DNA of 64,000 nucleotides. It comes from Blattamonas nauphoetae. Taxonomy: Eukaryota > Preaxostyla > Oxymonadida. Where the stretch lies: assembly GCA_033064195.1 (NCBI GenBank), contig JARBJD010000167.1, positions 95,139-159,138 on the forward strand, read 5' to 3'. Positions 11,382-21,334 of the stretch are shown in pieces; positions within the stretch are counted from its first letter, which is position 1; every line of letters starts with the position of its first letter. The notes under the pieces were generated by a model that ran no database searches, was not told the DNA's origin, and saw nothing but the letters and a program-made list of their open reading frames with translations. Both the position numbers and the translations under genes were made by a program.

Positions 11382-11970
11382 TGTGATGTCGTGATATTCA
11401 ATCTGAGTCTGTGTGACTCCCTAATGAATGGGTTGATCAGGAATATCGAACGATTGAGAGCAGACTCGTGCATCAAACTAATTGCACAAGATACGAATTG
11501 TTCTGTGAAATGAAATGAAGAAGAATAGAATCAAATGAATCATCCTTGACAACAAGCAAATTCAAAGCGTGCCAAAAATGAAGCCCCAACAACTGTTGAG
11601 ATGCACAAAGATATGCAATGAGAGTAAAACCTAAACAAGAGTGTGGGAGTGTGATTGATAAAGAGGACAGCGAGCTCACTGATACATTGAGGAAGAGGGA
11701 AAATGAAGAGCGTGTCTCTGCTGATGGCGCAATTGGATAAAGCCCAAAATAAAAGATTTCACCTCAGAAAAAGCGGAAATGGTCGGGAGTGACGTGAATG
11801 TGGACACACCCCATTTCGACGAAATAAATGAGATCTGATTCGGAGATGGCGAAAAGTCGAGATTCGGCACCAGTAATCACATCATTCCCAACATCTGAGG
11901 AGAGTCCACAGAAATGGGTTGGAGTCATTCGAAAGAGGTGCCTTCGACGCGTCATTTGAGATGCAACAGA
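11382..11970. other. Intergenic stretch with a gene-fragment remnant
   Basis: No intact gene is supported. The part at about 11850-11970 read on the minus strand has a frame with ISNDASKAPLSNDSNPF and TLLRCWE. It is similar in DNA to 55450-55560 (plus strand). It therefore looks like the 5' remnant of a repeated gene type lying just beyond the stop of the 11.97-kb gene. The rest shows nothing I can assign. Confidence 0.4.
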
Positions 11971-13044
11971 TCACAGCTCCTTCACATTCGATCCCAGCAA
12001 TCGAGCGAGTTGGTGACAATCGTGAACAAGATCGCCACAATGATCTCCGTTCTGGTTGTACAATATCATCTGTCCGAGTGTGTTTTCGAAGCCTTCCGAA
12101 AACAGGGCTTTGGTTATCCGCTTTCCACATTGCGCCATTTCTGCACTTCCTCTCTTCCAGTCTCGGAGGGAATAGTTGATTTTGTTGAGAAGATGGAAAT
12201 TCACGAAGTTGTCTTCGGCAAAGGAGAGACAACTTGTGAAAGTCATCACGATTGGAGATGTGAGAACAAACTCCAAAGTGGGACGATGAAATGGGCATAT
12301 TCCGAGGAGCTTTTCCAAAAGAAATATGAAAGATTTCAACAATTCTTGGTTCAGAAGGTGTCGATTTGAGATCAGAAACAAGATAAAGGGTGACGAAGGG
12401 TTCATGACCTTCTGAAAGATCATTTCACGATGGTTGAATTGGTCTATAGCAGCTGTGAGGCCAAGTTCCCTGAGAGACCAATCATGCGCGAGTGTGACGT
12501 AGGTATTGGTGAGTCTGATGAGATTGTCGAATCTCGTTTCATGTCCTGAAATTGGCAGTGTGTGAGGTTGAAGAATCGCAAAGAGATGGGTGACGAGATC
12601 AGATTCCACGAGACGACATTGAATTGAAGGTGACGACTCTTCAGTCGTTTTCTTGAGGAAAAAGAATGCTGCTTCAACCACAGTTGAGTGGGGAGAGGAT
12701 AGCAGAGTGGCAATGCTCTCAACAAAGCCAGAAGTCGATCCGGTTGAAGAGGGAACGAGGTCAGTGATGAGTTTGTTCGCTTGATCACGTTGGAGAAACT
12801 TTGGCTCGAGGTTCTTCAAAAATTGGGCTGCTCTAACTTGGAGAACTGTGTCAAATGGATAGTCTTCTTTCACGAGGGTGACAAGCGAACAGTAAATCGC
12901 CGATTTGTCATGAAACGACAATTCTGAGTTCGGATTGAAATTCAGGAATGATTTCTGCACGCCGTTGAAAGTTGATTGTGATTCCCGCGGGTGATTTAAA
13001 GAGGTATCAAAATATGTTCTCGAATCAGATGATTCGTTTCCCAT
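11971..13044 (-). CDS. Helical (ARM/HEAT-like) repeat protein, expanded local family, member 1
   Basis: An intact 357-residue frame. I do not recognise a named family. The protein is almost wholly alpha-helical in pattern, with leucine-rich pairs such as SIATLLSSPHSTVVEAAFFFL, as in armadillo or HEAT repeats. It shares order and key words with seven other copies or fragments in this window: FxxW/F near the start, then SLVTLVKEDYPF, then VESIATLLSSPH, then a late EGFENTLGQMI. It is the most diverged of the long copies. It is divergently arranged with the secreted beta-helix gene at 13.1 kb, with under 50 nt between the start codons, so the two may share a promoter region. Probable role: a protein-binding scaffold (inference only). 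The ATG gives MGNESSDSRTYF. Confidence 0.6.
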   Translation of the reverse strand: MGNESSDSRTYFDTSLNHPRESQSTFNGVQKSFLNFNPNSELSFHDKSAIYCSLVTLVKEDYPFDTVLQVRAAQFLKNLEPKFLQRDQANKLITDLVPSSTGSTSGFVESIATLLSSPHSTVVEAAFFFLKKTTEESSPSIQCRLVESDLVTHLFAILQPHTLPISGHETRFDNLIRLTNTYVTLAHDWSLRELGLTAAIDQFNHREMIFQKVMNPSSPFILFLISNRHLLNQELLKSFIFLLEKLLGICPFHRPTLEFVLTSPIVMTFTSCLSFAEDNFVNFHLLNKINYSLRDWKRGSAEMAQCGKRITKALFSEGFENTLGQMILYNQNGDHCGDLVHDCHQLARLLGSNVKEL

Positions 13045-13091
13045 TTTGAAAACGACGGATGATCATCCCATTGTTTGTTTTTTCTTCTCTG

Positions 13092-14363
13092 ATGAAACTC
13101 TCATTAATTCTCTGCTGCCTCGTATGGTCTGCTGACATTCCTCTGGAGCCACTTGTGCGCGCCTGCAATGGTAGCACCCTCGTCTTATCAAATGGGACGT
13201 ACAGTGGCTTATTGATAGATCCGAAAGCAACATCGACAGGTTCGCTGCTCATTGGCCGTGAAAACTCCAATATTGTTGTCCTGAAATCGAGCAGTGATCA
13301 TAATCCTTTGTTTGATGCATCTCAAGTGGGTCTTTGCTTCTTCAGGCTCTCCATCATCGCTCCAAAGGACAGCCCCTTCATCGTTATGCACTCGAGTGAA
13401 GGTGTTGTCTTTCAGCAAGTTCACCATCTGTACACTGTCCTCACCTGTCCACTCGTCGAACTGCACAACGGTGGAGCAGCACTCCGAACAAACACGTTCG
13501 AAAATGGCAGTCGATTCGCTTGCTCCCTGTTCGACTTCAAGAATGGAAGCCAAGATGAATATAGAAAAGTGATGGAAGTCCAAGACTCTATTTTCTCGGG
13601 AATCACAATGACTGCAGCAACACCATTGCTTGCCTGCGGACATATTCGCAGAATTGAAGACTTGAACAATACATATGAGATGATCAAGTTTGCTATAAGT
13701 CCTTCCACACAAAGCAATCTGGGAAGTGCCCTGTCAGCCACTCCCCTCCGCTCGGTCATGACAGGAGCGAACATTACAGAATGTGATGGGCCGCTCAACG
13801 GAGGCATATTCTTCTTCTTGCAATGCGCTGAAGCGACATTCACCGATGTTACAGTCATACAATGCACAAATGTCGTGTCTGGTCTTGTGTTCACCCCCGA
13901 CGAAGTCACCCACATCAGCGTGATCAAGTCCACATTCTGGTCTTGCACTACCACCCGGGACACTCCCCACGGCTCTGCCTTGTTCATCAACCACTCTGCC
14001 ACCCTTTCTGTGTCCCTCGCGACCTTCACAAACAACACCGCGTCGAATTGTGGGGGCGCGATCTACGTCTCCGCAAGATGCCAGTGGGTCAACATCACCT
14101 CTTCTTCCTTCCTCAACAACCAAGCACCGTACGGAGGAGCGATTGGCGTTGGAGGCAAGCCTACCGCTGCTGAAGGAGGATGGGTCATCCAACAGTGCCA
14201 ATTTGCAAATGTTGGACGTTCTGGAACGGACGTGTATTTCGACGATATGTCTGCTTTGGGACTGACGGAGCGGGCCTTTGCGGGATGTGTGAGTAGAAGC
14301 AAGTCGCCGCGAGTTTTTGATTTCAAAAGTCGGACCGGCTATGACTGGACAAACAGACAATAA
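13092..14363 (+). CDS. Secreted right-handed beta-helix (pectin-lyase-fold-like) surface protein
   Basis: A single-exon protein of 423 residues from ATG 13092; an upstream ATG at 13059 would add 11. The start MKLSLILCCLVWSADIP is a good signal peptide, which is why I prefer 13092. The body carries short repeats typical of parallel beta-helices, e.g. STFWSCTTTRD, ATFTNNTASNCGGAIYV and SSFLNNQAPYGGAIGV, with 'SxFxNNxAxxGGAI' rungs. Many N-glycosylation sequons (NNT, NHS, NIT) fit an extracellular protein. No C-terminal membrane anchor is seen. Related but much larger and broken genes lie at 30.4-38.3 kb. Such proteins form adhesive or carbohydrate-binding surface coats in several protists. Enzyme activity is not suggested by any motif I can see. 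Confidence 0.75.
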   Translation: MKLSLILCCLVWSADIPLEPLVRACNGSTLVLSNGTYSGLLIDPKATSTGSLLIGRENSNIVVLKSSSDHNPLFDASQVGLCFFRLSIIAPKDSPFIVMHSSEGVVFQQVHHLYTVLTCPLVELHNGGAALRTNTFENGSRFACSLFDFKNGSQDEYRKVMEVQDSIFSGITMTAATPLLACGHIRRIEDLNNTYEMIKFAISPSTQSNLGSALSATPLRSVMTGANITECDGPLNGGIFFFLQCAEATFTDVTVIQCTNVVSGLVFTPDEVTHISVIKSTFWSCTTTRDTPHGSALFINHSATLSVSLATFTNNTASNCGGAIYVSARCQWVNITSSSFLNNQAPYGGAIGVGGKPTAAEGGWVIQQCQFANVGRSGTDVYFDDMSALGLTERAFAGCVSRSKSPRVFDFKSRTGYDWTNRQ

Positions 14364-14519
14364 GAGACCGTTTTCAACGTATTACTTTCTTTCCGAAGAG
14401 TGCACTATTGATTTTTCACTATTTTCTCCATCTACCATGCAAAACAGCGATTTTTCAATCACGTTTTACTCAAACAAGACACAATTGGAAGGTGCTAGGG
14501 TATAAAATCATGAGACATG

Positions 14520-14617
14520 AGATGATGCCAGAGCTGATAAAGATCACACACAAACGGGGTTTGTTGTCCAAAGGAAGCCAGAAACATGCCGAAACGTTCG
14601 CTGGTTCTGGTCCGTTT
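14520..14617 (-). repeat. Conserved 3' flank of the helical-repeat family (copy A)
   Basis: About 98 nt directly after the stop of member 2, read on the minus strand. Shared features with the flanks at 17307-17401, 28761-28856 and 38457-38549 are a distal block (plus strand GATGCCAGAGC), then CAAAGATCACA, then TTTGTTGTCCAAA, then GTTCGCTGGTTC near the stop. Similar length (93-98 nt) in all four copies suggests a duplicated 3' UTR. Confidence 0.6.
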
Positions 14618-15061
14618 CTATCCACGTCGTGGAAGGTTCAGGCTCTGTTTGATGCTCCATCCAATCGAGTATACAACTACAAATTCTCCGTGAAATTTGT
14701 TTCGGTCGTTTCGCAGCTTGTTCTCAATCACATCATCCATGCCTTCTGTTCGCAACATCTGCTGCACTATCTTCCACATCTGTTGTTTCTCTCCGCCTTG
14801 GTCGTTCCAGTCTTGCTTAGAACTGATCATGTTAAGCAGAAAAGACCAGATTGATGCTTCTCTCTCGAAGAATGTGAGACAACTTGGGATTGTGAGAATG
14901 ACTGGCAACTGATAAACGAATTCCATTGTCGGTTCAAAAGAAGTAGATATTCGGAGGAGATTTGTGAGGATTGCCATGAAATTTCTGGATTGGTCACCAT
15001 CGACGATCGAAGAGCTGTGCGGATCCACGTTGACTACACACTTTCGAATTTTTTGAAACAA
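14618..15061 (-). pseudogene. Helical-repeat family, member 2: C-terminal fragment
   Basis: Only the last 140 or so residues of the family are readable: LPVILTIPSCLTFFE, then WNDQGGEKQQMWKIVQQMLR and TEGMDDVIENKLRNDR, ending SLNLPRRG. These align with the 3' parts of the copies at 17.4, 28.9 and 38.6 kb. The N-terminal two thirds are missing, and the 1 kb upstream (15062-16099) has no matching frame. It is therefore a truncated copy. About 98 nt beyond its stop (14520-14617) are conserved with the same place in three other copies. Confidence 0.65.
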
Positions 15062-16099
15062 ATCAGAGAATAAAACCGAATAAGAAGTGAGATTCCACGA
15101 CGCATCTTAATTTCTCTTCTAACAAGCTCTATAGTGATGAACGGTCGGAACTTTCTTCTGTCATCATTATCTTCGAACATGTGAGGTTTCGGTTTGGTTG
15201 AACTGGAAAATAACAGACAGTGAATGTTTTGACGCTGAAACTGGAGCTTGAAGGACAAACAACCAAAACACGGTAATATCCGACAATGTGATCAGATTGC
15301 TGAAATTGACTTCCCAATGTCTCGTGTGTCATTCAAAATAATCTTATTCGACTTTGTTCTTGTTTTTAGTGATAGAACATCATGAGTTTATTCTCGCAAA
15401 GGATATGGTCGACTTCAAAAGTTGGTTCGAAGCAAGCACGGGAACTGAATGGTGACTGACTAGTATCAAGTCTGAAAATGTTGATAAAAAAGGGATCAAA
15501 CACGATGAAGTTGGATTGTTATGTCTGGTGTCGTCTAATTACGAATCGCCGTGAGGTGTCTATTGGAGTCTGTTTCTCCTGTGATTGACCCAGAAGAGCA
15601 TCTGTTGGGAGATGATTCCTGAAAACAGCAAAGTTTTGTGTGATTTTTTTGATTGATCATGTTCGTTGAATGAAATTGAACATTGAAATCGCCTGCTTTT
15701 GACAGGATTGGTTTGAGGAGTGTATTGTCCGGAAAATGGGTGAAATAAGTTGTCAACACTGAATATGTGGTGTTTGGTCTGATCATCCCTTCTATTATTG
15801 GAGATCAGGAAAAATACGGACTTCATTTTCTTCTGATCTAAAAATACCACGAGAGAGCTGAATTTGTGAGATATTTTGATGAAAGAGGTCACATACTCGG
15901 ATATTTATAAGTGGAATTCGGTCTTTCTGTGATGGACAAGGTCTCAAAAGATGACGCTGTCGATTCGATTATTCTGAAATGGGCGAGCGAAATGTCAGAA
16001 TCAAGGAATGAAATGGCAAAAGAAAGGGATGAGAAGTGATCTGCTCTTCCTTGTAGTGGTCACGACTCAATCTGGTGCGTTTTTGAAGATAGTGCGAAG
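15062..16099. other. Stretch without a supported gene
   Basis: Short frames on both strands show no recognisable domain or intron-exon pattern. It sits between two truncated members of the helical-repeat family and is probably decayed family sequence or spacer. Confidence 0.3.
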
Positions 16100-16900
16100 T
16101 CATCGTGGATTCGCACAGCTGTTCACACACAAATTGCAGATATACTTCTCCGAAGGTACAAGAACTTGTTGAAGAACCGTCTCGTGAACAGCTTGTTGGT
16201 CGTCGCGATCTTCAATTTCGAGTTTTGCGAGAGCTTCCGGTGTTGCAAGCCTGAGAGAAGTGGCGATGATTTCCAAGAGACATGCGTGGATATCTGCTGC
16301 TTCGGAAAATGAAAGAGACTGTGGATTGAGAGTGATGACAAGCTCAGGAATCAGATCGGTTTTGACAAGGGCAAGTTGGTGTTGGAATGAACAGAGCAAG
16401 ATCAGATTGCGTTGTATCACCATTGCTGCAGTTGTGATGGCTCGACTGGTTGAAGAAACAAGCACCAAAACGCACTGGATGAACACCGTCAGAGAGTCAT
16501 AAGAGTTCGATGCAAGACTGCTGAGAAAAGCATCGGCTGATTCTCCATCATTCGGATCCAATGATTTCAGACACTTTACGGCTTTAGCTTCAAGAGAGTC
16601 ATCCAATGCAGGCTGTAACTTCAAAGTGGCAATGAGAGACCGAAAGACAACTCCCTTTTCGTGCGGAGTTTTATCGTCAGATTTTTCCCAATTCAGGAAA
16701 GGAGAGACATCCACTGAAAATGGTAACTGAAGAGAGGACAAATCAATACATGATACACTTGAGGAGGTGTCTGTTTTACGGATTATCGTGTTCATTCTGG
16801 CCGAGTCATCCACAAAACCTTTATTATGGGTCAGATGAAAAGTGAAAAAGCATGATTCTGAGATGAAACAAGCGTCTAAAAGGGACAAAAAAGCAGCCAC
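16100..16900 (-). pseudogene. Helical-repeat family, member 3: N-terminal two thirds
   Basis: An open frame of 266 residues. The likely true start is MNTIIRKTDTSS at 16795, because the same MNTIIR start occurs in the copy at 27.2 kb. Family landmarks are in order: SPFLNWEKSDD, VVFRSLIATLKLQPALDDSL, EAKAVKCLKSLDPNDGESAD, FIQCVLVLVSSTS, LNPQSLSFSEAADIH, QQVLVPSEKYI. After SEKYICNLCVN the frame leaves the family consensus and stops at 16100, so the last third found in other copies is missing. The 5' leader, with a CNTTATGGGT block and ATGATTCTGAGATG, also matches the leader of the 27.2-kb copy. Confidence 0.6.
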
Positions 16901-17306
16901 CGAAGATTCAGACAGTCCACAAATGTAGAGGAAGTTTGTGAACGAGATAACAAGAAAGCTTGGATTAACGTGTCGAAGAACAACGAATGATCGAGTGAGG
17001 CAATGAGGGAATGTCTAAAATAAGACGGATGCGTCAAGAGATGTGTTTTCGCATTGTCGTTCCGTGCATCCTTTCGATTCGTTCCCTTCCACAGCTCTTT
17101 CGAGATGCCTGTTGTTGAGAGAGATGCAAAGTGTCCAGCGAGTGAGAGTGAGCTCAACAATCAGAAAAGAGGGCCAGCCGTTTCGTTCAAGTCGGACGGC
17201 GTCGTCCTGGCAAGTTGAAGCGTCAAATCGGACACAACACAGACGAGACAATCATTCTTAATCCCCTCACCCCTCACCCACAATGCAATGTGTGAGGACG
17301 ATGGTC

Positions 17307-17401
17307 GATGCCAGAGCCGACAAAGATCACATATAAACAGCGTTTGCTGTTCATAAGAAGTCACAAATTGTTGGGAGAGGATCGCTGGTTCCTGTCTGTG
17401 T
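17307..17401 (-). repeat. Conserved 3' flank of the helical-repeat family (copy B)
   Basis: Ninety-five nt after the stop of member 4, matching the other three family flanks (14520, 28761, 38457). It contains plus-strand GATGCCAGAGCCGACAAAG near its distal end. Confidence 0.6.
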
Positions 17402-18397
17402 CTACAGCCGTCCTGAGAGATTCAGACCTTGCTGATTCTTCCATCCGATCGAGTATCCAACAATTAAGTTCCCGATGTAATGGCTTTTGTCGTTCCGCAG
17501 CCGCTTCTCAATCACATCTTCGATGCCCTCCATTCTCAACATTTGATGAACTTTCTTCCCAATCTGTTGCACTTCTCCGCATTGTTTGTTCCATTTCTGG
17601 TGGATAACGTTCATTTCATACAGAAAATCAAAGATTGCCTCATCATTTTCGAAGAATGTGAGACAACTTGGAATCGTGAGAATTATTGGCATATGAAAGA
17701 CAAAATCCATTGTCCGTTGATAAAATGGAGAGATTTGGAGGAGAGCAGGAAGAAGGAGCAAGAAGCGCGTCGAAAAGTCGCCATGAACAATCGAAAAGCG
17801 GTTTGTGCACAGATGGCGAATATACTTCTCCGAAGGAGTGAGTACTTGCTGCAAAACAGTCTTGCAAACAGCTTGTTGTCCATATTCATCTTCAATTCTG
17901 AGATATGTGAGACCATCCGGAGTTGCGAGCAAGATTTGATTGTTGATGATGTGGATGAGGTTGATGTGGATATCTTCTGCTTCTGCAAAAGAAAGTGAAT
18001 GTGGATTGAGAGTGACGACAAGTTGAGAGATCAGATCAGCTTTCATCAGTGTATAGTGAACTTCAGCTGAACATTTCCAGGTTAGACGCAGGAGCATCTT
18101 CATTGAAGATTTTATGATTGCCTGACTGGTTGAAGAAACGAGCACAATCATTGATTTGATGAAGTCTGTCGGAGAGTCATCAGAGTTCGATGCAAAACTG
18201 CGGAGAAAAGCATCTGCTGAGTCTCCATCATCCGGATCCACAGATTTTAGAAATTTCACAGCTTTCGCTTCAAGATTCACATCAAAAGCAGGCTGGGACT
18301 TCACAGTGGCAACGAGAGACCGAAGGACAACGGCCTTTTCGGATTCAGAGTCTCTTCGATTGTATTTCCATTTCAGGAAAGCAGAACAGTCTGAAGA
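17402..18397 (-). CDS. Helical-repeat family, member 4
   Basis: The open frame runs from the stop at 17402 to about 18397. It begins just after a probable splice acceptor (minus strand TTCTTCAG before ACTGTTCTGC), so the first few residues are probably on an upstream exon I could not place. The protein reads CSAFLKWKYNRRDSESEKAV, VATVKSQPAFDVNLEAKAVK, KSVDPDDGDSADAFLRS, LNPHSLSFAEAEDIHINLIH, PSEKYIRHLCTNRFSIVHGD, IPSCLTFFENDEA, QMLRMEGIEDVIEKRLRND. It is full length compared with the copies at 28.9 and 38.6 kb, and no frame break is seen. Leucine-rich helical pairs suggest an ARM/HEAT-like scaffold. No catalytic motif is visible. Confidence 0.6.
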   Translation of the reverse strand, partial: SSDCSAFLKWKYNRRDSESEKAVVLRSLVATVKSQPAFDVNLEAKAVKFLKSVDPDDGDSADAFLRSFASNSDDSPTDFIKSMIVLVSSTSQAIIKSSMKMLLRLTWKCSAEVHYTLMKADLISQLVVTLNPHSLSFAEAEDIHINLIHIINNQILLATPDGLTYLRIEDEYGQQAVCKTVLQQVLTPSEKYIRHLCTNRFSIVHGDFSTRFLLLLPALLQISPFYQRTMDFVFHMPIILTIPSCLTFFENDEAIFDFLYEMNVIHQKWNKQCGEVQQIGKKVHQMLRMEGIEDVIEKRLRNDKSHYIGNLIVGYSIGWKNQQGLNLSGRL

Positions 18398-18910
18398 ACA
18401 TCAAAAGTAGTGTGAAGAGATACCAGGGCAAGGAGAATCAGCGGATGAGGATTGCTTAGTGTCTAAAGCTGTCATTCCGCTCGATTCTTACTGATAGCAC
18501 TCGTTATGGGTCAAGGCGAAAAAAATGGTGAAGAAATGACATTGAGTTGAAATGGTCGTCCAGAAAGAGGAAGAATATAGTAAATCAAGATATGTGAGCG
18601 AAACGACGAATCAAGAAGTGGTTCGGATGAAGAAACGAGCACAGTTAGGCTACTGAAGACCATCGCAGCGTGGGAGCGAAGAGAGATTGGGTGTTACAAA
18701 GGTGGAAGGGTGAAATGCGATTCAAGTCCTGCTCGTCTGCTCAGCGGAAGCACGGGAAGGCGATGCGGAGAATGTCTGTGAGATCAGGGAGGACATTTGC
18801 AGCGAGGAATGGTGAAGAAGCAGCACAAGCATAGATATAAAGTGAAGGATGAAGACAGGCATGGCGAGCATTGCATGTGCTTTGAATGAACAGCCATGAA
18901 CAAACACCAC
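18398..18910. other. Leader of member 4 and spacer
   Basis: It contains the family's 5' leader block (GTTATGGGTCAAG near 18504) and otherwise nothing I can assign before the minisatellite. Confidence 0.3.
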
Positions 18911-19233
18911 ACCGAGTGGGGTGAGGGGAGTGGGAGGGTGTGGGTGGTGAGGGAGAGGCAGAGGGGAGTGGGAGGGTGTGGGTGGTGAGGGAGAGGCAGA
19001 GGGGAGTGGGAGGGTGTGGGTGGTGAGGGAGAGGCAGAGGGGAGTGGGAGGGTGTGGGTGGTGAGGGAGAGGCAGAGGGAGCGGGAGGGTGTGGGTGGTG
19101 AGGGGAGAGGCAGAGGGGAGTGGGAGGTGTGGGTGGTGAGGGGAGAGGCAGAGGGAGTGGGAGGGTGTGGGTGGTGAGGGGAGAGGCAGAGGGGAGTGGG
19201 AGGGGTGGTGAGGGGAGAGGCAGAGGGGAGTGG
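18911..19233 (+). repeat. G-rich minisatellite 1, about 38-bp unit, 8-9 copies
   Basis: Tandem units with core GGGAGTGGGAGGGTGTGGG followed by TGGTGAGGGAGAGGCAGA, drifting in length (34-39 bp) toward the right. Each unit has four G-tracts with short loops, so each can form a G-quadruplex on the plus strand. The Pro/Leu/Ser-rich frame on the minus strand across it is a by-product of the repeat. Confidence 0.9.
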
Positions 19234-19248
19234 GGCCGACTATATCTC

Positions 19249-19328
19249 ATCAAGCATTCCATCTATATCTCATCAAGTTTTGATCAAGGGTTTTCTTTCC
19301 CTTAATAGTCTTTTGTCAAATTCTGAAT
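19249..19328 (+). repeat. Inverted repeat arm, left (partner at 21238-21312)
   Basis: The segment containing ATATCTCATCAAGTTTTGAT, then CAAGGGTTTTC and CCCTTAATAG, recurs in reverse complement at 21238-21312. The armadillo gene lies between the arms. Confidence 0.7.
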
Positions 19329-19449
19329 TCACTCTTTTTCAGACTCACCACATCATTCTTATCTTCATCTCACTGTAATTCTCTCCATTTTCGAAATTTT
19401 TGGTGCAAAGATCCTGCTTCTGTGCTCTTGTGCCGTTCCTCCTCTTCAG

Positions 19450-20728
19450 GCCACTCGACAAGTCGCGTGTGTCGTCTCTCGAGTTGCTGGCGGAGAATGA
19501 GCAGCAGGAACTCGAAGCACTCAACCTCGCCCTCTCCACAATCTCCGAAACCACCCTCTCGCGTATGTTCGTCCTCTCCGTTTCCCCTCTTCTCCATCCC
19601 TCCAGCCGCCACTTGAGACCTGTCGTCAGACAACTCGGTCATCCCTCGGCTCGTCTCGCTCGTCGCGGGGTGCACGCTTGTCGTGGAAGGACCGTCCCAA
19701 ATTGTGTCTTCCATCGTTCATCCTCTCCTCCACTCCCTCACTGCCGACACCCACTTCAGCACAATCAGTCTGCCCCCCTCTCGCACATCCTCTTCAGATG
19801 GGAACAAGATCATGATTGTGAAGAGCGACGGCCTACCAACTCTCGTCCGCCTGCTCTCTCGCTCACCCATCCTCTCGCTCCCTCCCCTTATCCCGCAGAA
19901 CGCCCTCACCACTCTCTGGAACTGTGCCCGCAATGGTCTCCCTCCTCTCCTCTTTCTCTCTCTCAGAAGAAATCAAAGACATCTCGCGCAGTGTCGGGGC
20001 ATCCATTAGCAGCGAAGTCGATCTCCAGACCATCGAGACCGCTCTCGGCTCTCTGTTGAGCCTGACTGTGAACGGTGTGCCCTCCTTCTTCTGTCTCAAC
20101 TGTCTGTCCAGTTCGCAGGGGAGAACAAGAGTTACGTGAGGGAGCACAACGGGCTTCCTCTGCTCGTTTCCTGTCTGGCCCGTGTCCAAATCACTCCGCA
20201 CACACCACAACACATCCCCGTCCTCCACACAGCTCTCCAACCGCCGAATTTCTGCTGCCTCTCGAATCCCTTCGCCGCTTCTGCGGTGCTCTTTCGTCCA
20301 GGTCGGCGGGTGTGAGTATCTCTTCAAGTCTGCCCCAACAGCCCCCTCCGTCTGTCACAGGAGGCTGTGGTGCTGGTCCTCACGCTGGTGGATCAGAACA
20401 AGAAAGAGATTGGTTTGGCATTCTGGCTCCGTCATCCCTCCCTTTCCTCTCCCAGTCCTCCAGCAGCCTCACAAGCCCATCCTGGAATTGTCGCACGGCG
20501 CAAAAGCGAGTGTCGTCGTGCTGCCGGATATCATCCGCTCAATCTCGTCTCACCGTTGGTTTCTTCCTCCTCTTTTTCATTGTCACTCCAGCCGAATCTC
20601 GACAGCTCCTCTCGATAGTTTCTGAATCATTCCGCTTGTTATGTCACTTTACGAACGAACCTCTGTCAGAAAAGTGCGATCACATGTGCGAGAGCCTCCT
20701 GACTCCGTCCCTGCGTGTTCTGTTGTGA
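19450..20728 (+). CDS. Armadillo-repeat protein with many tiny introns (5' end not resolved)
   Basis: Readable exons: 19450..19562, 19630..19767, 19798..19935, 19967..20074, 20119.., a later exon ending before GTGAGTATC at about 20310, one starting GAGGCTGTGG at about 20360, and a last exon ending at the TGA 20726-20728. Introns are 30-67 nt with GT-AG ends; one of 30 nt (19768-19797) is in phase. Spliced text is typical armadillo: IMIVKSDGLPTLVRLL, NALTTLWNCARN|EEIKD, ALGSLLSLTVNGENKSYV, REHNGLPLLVSCLARV, AVVLVLTLVDQNKKEI, AKASVVVLPDIIRSI, RLLCHFTNEPLSEKC. The exon edge near 20190-20260 needs a frame change for which I see no clean splice site, so either an unusual intron or a lesion is present. 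The upstream exon(s) and start codon are not found. The partner and role are unknown. Confidence 0.55.
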
Positions 20729-21140
20729 CGTTGCTCAAAGCGAGAGTGCCGAATGCTCGTTGTTGTTCGAGAAGGATCCTTCGTGCCATCTGTCGGCGTG
20801 CGTCCAGGAGCCCCAGTCGTGGAATTATTGGGCATCCTCGTCGGTGATGCAGATCGGTGGTGTGGTGGGATGTTCGGGCGGAATGACGTCGAGATTCTCG
20901 TTCGGAAAGCTCTCTCCAGAAGCATCTCGATTTGGTGATCGTTGTTGGGATGGAGGTGACTGTGGCGGGGAAAGAGGGTGGAAAAAGGATAAGAAGGTGT
21001 ATGAAAAAGTGTCTTGTCCTTTATTCCTCCTCATCATCCATCCGAAACCCTGGAAGGGAATCTGAAGGTCTTGGCGTTGGCGGAGGAGAGCAGGTACGTA
21101 TGGATCCTCGAAAACACAAACGGCTAATGAAAACTATTTA
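20729..21140 (+). other. Possible further exons downstream of the armadillo gene
   Basis: Plus-strand frames here read like protein in short blocks: VVELLGILVGDADRWCGGMF followed by GRNDVEILVRKAL, then ETLEGNLKVLALAEES ending before GTACGT at 21093. They may be the tail of the armadillo gene or of a second truncated gene. I could not link them with consistent splice phases. Confidence 0.25.
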
Positions 21141-21237
21141 GGGTTGGATCAGCGTGTTCGATTAGAAACAACATATCGAAATGGAGAATTACAAAGAGAG
21201 AGAGATAGAGGAAGAAAGAGAGATGAAGAGAGATGAA

Positions 21238-21312
21238 CAGATTTTGATAAAAGATTCATTAAGGGAAAGTGAAGAAAACCTTGATCAAAACTTGATGAGA
21301 TATGGAAGGGAA
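21238..21312 (-). repeat. Inverted repeat arm, right (partner at 19249-19328)
   Basis: Reverse complement of the left arm, with AAAACTTGATGAGATATGGA, and CTTAATG/AAGGG words shared. Unlike the arm, the adjacent minisatellite is not inverted: it is G-rich on the plus strand at both sides. Confidence 0.65.
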
Positions 21313-21334
21313 TGCCGATGAGTGAGGAGCCCTT

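Noticed and set aside
18741-19262. Long Pro/Leu/Ser-rich minus-strand frames over the minisatellites (also 21149-22015)
   Set aside because: They are translations of the G-rich tandem unit in several frames at once, with no start context or non-repeat coding sequence.
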